16,416 bases of DNA from HGM20899 sp964615195 (GTDB lineage: Bacteria > Pseudomonadota > Gammaproteobacteria > Enterobacterales > Succinivibrionaceae), in assembly GCA_964615195.1 (NCBI GenBank), contig CAZTNG010000051.1, forward strand, positions 1-16,416. The letters run 5' to 3'. Made by a program: the position numbers and the translations under genes. This document shows, piece by piece, positions 15,282 to 16,416 of the stretch; position 1 is the first letter of the stretch; every line of letters starts with the position of its first letter. The notes under the pieces were generated by a model. It made no database searches and had not been told where the DNA came from. It worked only from the letters and a program-made list of their open reading frames with translations.

Positions 15282-15660
15282 ATTTAATTAAATCATTTAC
15301 TTTTTTCTTTAGTACAGAGATTTCATTTGTAAGTTGAAAAATAGTGGTTTCCAATATTTTTTTTAGATAAAGTGTTTGCTCTGCATTTGTTAGTTTCAAG
15401 AATTCGTTATCAGATATGTTAATAAGTAATCCTTGATCATTTGTTTTAATAAAATTATATGAATTGTCCTCACTTGTATTTTCACAATCTTCTTGAACTT
15501 TTTTATCAGGATCTAATTGTTGCCAAAATTGAATACCGCTTATAATAGTAGGAAAAGGAATAGGGTGCGGTAATTTAAATTTCACCAATGCTGAAGTAGG
15601 TGTTTTACCATTTTTATACAGTTGTTTACAAACTGATACCACTATATCTAAATCTGACAT
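15280..15660 (-). CDS. Hypothetical small protein, KfrA-like N-terminus and C-terminal coiled coil
   Basis: I do not recognise this 126-residue protein with certainty. Residues 1-50 (VVSVCKQLYKNGKTPT, then ALVKFKL, then GIQFWQQL) follow the pattern of the KfrA_N DNA-binding domain, in which a helix, G-x-x-PT, a second helix and a final helix ending in W occur in that order. Residues 51-75 are acidic and likely flexible. Residues 92-125 form a probable coiled coil (LYLKKILETT to LKKKVNDL). That layout, a winged-helix-like domain plus coiled coil, resembles a very short KfrA. The start is ATG with GAGG 5 bases upstream. It diverges from yqcC with only 18 bp between start codons. It may be a DNA-binding or nucleoid-related protein; this is inference from pattern only. 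Confidence 0.75.
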   Translation of the reverse strand: MSDLDIVVSVCKQLYKNGKTPTSALVKFKLPHPIPFPTIISGIQFWQQLDPDKKVQEDCENTSEDNSYNFIKTNDQGLLINISDNEFLKLTNAEQTLYLKKILETTIFQLTNEISVLKKKVNDLIK

Positions 15661-15664
15661 ATAA

Positions 15665-15674
15665 ACCTCGAGGT
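15665..15674. promoter_or_regulatory. Palindrome giving a ribosome binding site to both divergent genes
   Basis: ACCTCGAGGT is a perfect 10-bp palindrome. On the plus strand its GAGG (15670-15673) is 5 bases before the yqcC TTG. On the minus strand its GAGG (15669-15666) is 5 bases before the ATG of the hypothetical gene. It decides both start codons. Confidence 0.8.
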
Positions 15675-15678
15675 AAAT

Positions 15679-16005
15679 TTGAATAAAAATAAAGAAGAAA
15701 TTAAATGCATTTTAGCAGAAATTGAAAATGAATTGCGAAGTCTTGAACTTTGGAAGGATAAATTGCCAAATGTAAAAGCTTTTCAAAGTAATGAGCCATT
15801 TTTTATGGATACAATGGAATTCCATGAATGGTTACAATTCGTATTGATTGAGAGATTTCGTTCTATTATAAATGAACGCAAAGATTTACCTGAAAATGTT
15901 GCCATATTTCCCTATGCTTTTGAAATATATAAAAATGAAAAATCATCAAAAATGAAATTGTTAAAGCATATTTATGCTTTAGATAACTTTTTTAAAAAAG
16001 GTTAA
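15679..16005 (+). CDS. yqcC: YqcC family protein (DUF446)
   Basis: Small protein of 108 residues, the length of E. coli YqcC (109). The core segments NEPFFMDTMEFHEWLQFVLI and PENVAIFPYAFE match the E. coli protein's QPFFMDTMEPLEWLQWVLI and its later APYYE region. The start is TTG at 15679; no ATG is available before the conserved part, and GAGG lies 5 bases upstream. In E. coli yqcC is followed by the pseudouridine synthase gene truC; here a terminator follows the stop and no truC is seen in the window. Its function is unknown. Confidence 0.9.
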   Translation: MNKNKEEIKCILAEIENELRSLELWKDKLPNVKAFQSNEPFFMDTMEFHEWLQFVLIERFRSIINERKDLPENVAIFPYAFEIYKNEKSSKMKLLKHIYALDNFFKKG

Positions 16006-16009
16006 GCAA

Positions 16010-16043
16010 AAAAGAAGGTAATTTCGATAAATTATCTTTTTTT
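16010..16043 (+). terminator. yqcC terminator
   Basis: A stem of about 15 pairs with two G-U wobbles (16010-16024 against 16029-16043) and loop CGAT. It ends in seven T residues and starts five bases after the yqcC stop codon. Confidence 0.8.
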
Positions 16044-16070
16044 AGATGAGTTTTATTTGAAAAAGTTCTT

Positions 16071-16094
16071 ACATTTGTGAGAAAACATTTGTGA
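16071..16094 (+). repeat. Direct repeat ACATTTGTGA
   Basis: Two identical 10-bp copies (16071-16080 and 16085-16094) with four bases between them, so the period is 14 bp. Each contains TTGTGA, which resembles a CRP half-site. They lie far (about 200 bp) upstream of the -10 box at 16297. Confidence 0.7.
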
Positions 16095-16259
16095 TACTCT
16101 ACTTTGTTGTAATTTTTTATTAAAATCACACAAAATAAAAAACTTTTTTTTGTTAAAAATATAAGATTTACAAAATAATATCTTCTAATAGAGAATTATA
16201 TTAGTGATTAATTATAAATATCAATCTTTTTTTAAATTAAGGTTTTAAATTAAAAAAAT

Positions 16260-16273
16260 GTGATCATAATCAA
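16260..16273. promoter_or_regulatory. FNR- or CRP-like activator box
   Basis: GTGAT-CATA-ATCAA matches the FNR consensus TTGAT-N4-ATCAA at nine of ten positions; the left side AAATGTGATC would also suit CRP, but the right half does not. Its centre is about 42 bp upstream of the predicted start of transcription, the standard class II activator position, and the promoter lacks a -35 box. Confidence 0.45.
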
Positions 16274-16296
16274 TACCATTTTTATTTTTTGGTAAG

Positions 16297-16302
16297 TATA
16301 AT
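16297..16302 (+). promoter_or_regulatory. -10 box of the gene entering at 16399
   Basis: A perfect TATAAT, with transcription expected near 16309. The bases 17 bp upstream (TACCAT) are not a -35 element, consistent with dependence on the activator box at 16260-16273. Confidence 0.6.
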
Positions 16303-16338
16303 GGACATAATCAGTTGTAGGAAAGGTGGTCTTTCGGT

Positions 16339-16362
16339 ATGACTGAAGAATTTAGTTTTTAA
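16339..16362 (+). other. 7-codon open frame in the leader, possible leader peptide
   Basis: ATG followed by codons for T, E, E, F, S, F and a TAA stop. AGGTGG lies 9 bases before the ATG as a fair ribosome binding site. It sits between hairpins GAAAG-GTGGT-CTTTC (16321-16335) and AATCC-GATAA-GGATT (16371-16385). Such a short frame may be chance. Confidence 0.25.
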
Positions 16363-16398
16363 AATAACATAATCCGATAAGGATTGAAGGAAATTATT

Positions 16399-16416
16399 AT
16401 GAAGGCAAATTGGCTT
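16399..16416 (+). CDS. Start of a gene cut by the window end
   Basis: ATG at 16399 with AAGGA (16387-16391) 7 bases upstream. Only six codons (MKANWL) are visible, so the product cannot be named. Start position is supported by the good ribosome binding site and by a promoter about 100 bp upstream. Confidence 0.55.

Larger units (their letters stand above)
16044..16398 (+). other. Upstream region of the gene entering at 16399
   Basis: 355 bp without a clear gene, extremely AT-rich. It contains a 10-bp direct repeat (ACATTTGTGA at 16071 and 16085), an 11-bp direct repeat (TTTTAAATTAA at 16230 and 16243), an FNR/CRP-like box at 16260-16273, a perfect TATAAT at 16297-16302 and a leader of about 90 bases with two small hairpins and a 7-codon open frame. 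Confidence 0.6.

Noticed and set aside
15152..15337. Plus-strand open frame overlapping the DUF3545 end
   Set aside because: It runs through a strong terminator and consists mainly of hydrophobic codons from AT-rich DNA.
1..16416. CRISPR array, tRNA, rRNA or insertion sequence
   Set aside because: No regularly spaced repeats, cloverleaf with conserved T-arm, rRNA segment or transposase was seen on reading both strands.

Overview
The window looks like chromosomal core DNA from an AT-rich (about 30% G+C by eye) gammaproteobacterium. It carries the gene cluster ygiM-pit-DUF47 / ygiF-glnE, an LpxL-type lipid A acyltransferase, a GalR-controlled galactose operon, RuvX, a DUF3545 protein and YqcC. 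DUF3545 and the pit-DUF47-ygiM cluster recall Vibrio, Aeromonas and Shewanella relatives. The low G+C and possible FNR-type sites would fit an anaerobic gut lineage such as Succinivibrionaceae, but that placement is a guess. I see no mobile element, CRISPR array, tRNA or rRNA.

Layout. 18-2948 (minus strand): DUF47 PhoU-like regulator, PiT phosphate transporter and membrane-anchored SH3 protein YgiM. 3274-7096 (plus): CYTH-domain triphosphatase YgiF, overlapping glnE by 8 bp. 7106-7135: a perfect hairpin between the convergent glnE and lpxL genes. 7151-9222 (minus): lpxL and galR, separated by a terminator whose loop contains an extended -10 promoter. 9484-13242 (plus): galE, then a 522-bp gap with its own terminator and promoter/operator, then galT-galK. 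13428-14798 (plus): a DnaC-like AAA+ ATPase and ruvX. 14974-15201: DUF3545 small protein. 15280-15660 (minus) and 15679-16005 (plus): an unassigned small protein and yqcC, divergent, with start codons only 18 bp apart. 16006-16416: a terminator, a promoter region with an FNR/CRP-like site, and the first six codons of a gene that runs off the window.

How the genes work together. GalE, GalT and GalK form the Leloir pathway. GalR very probably represses two separate promoters (galE and galTK) through 16-bp palindromes placed identically relative to each -10 box. Pit and DUF47 form a phosphate uptake and control pair; the neighbouring YgiF handles triphosphate. GlnE controls glutamine synthetase. 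LpxL builds lipid A. The DnaC-like protein and RuvX both point to DNA replication and repair.

The observations most worth a second look are: a 10-bp palindrome that supplies a Shine-Dalgarno sequence to both divergent genes at 15661-15678; a promoter inside a terminator loop at 8157-8185; the mirrored GalR operator geometry; a diverged DnaC-like ATPase next to ruvX; and a KfrA-like small protein beside yqcC. I found no clearly new multi-gene system.
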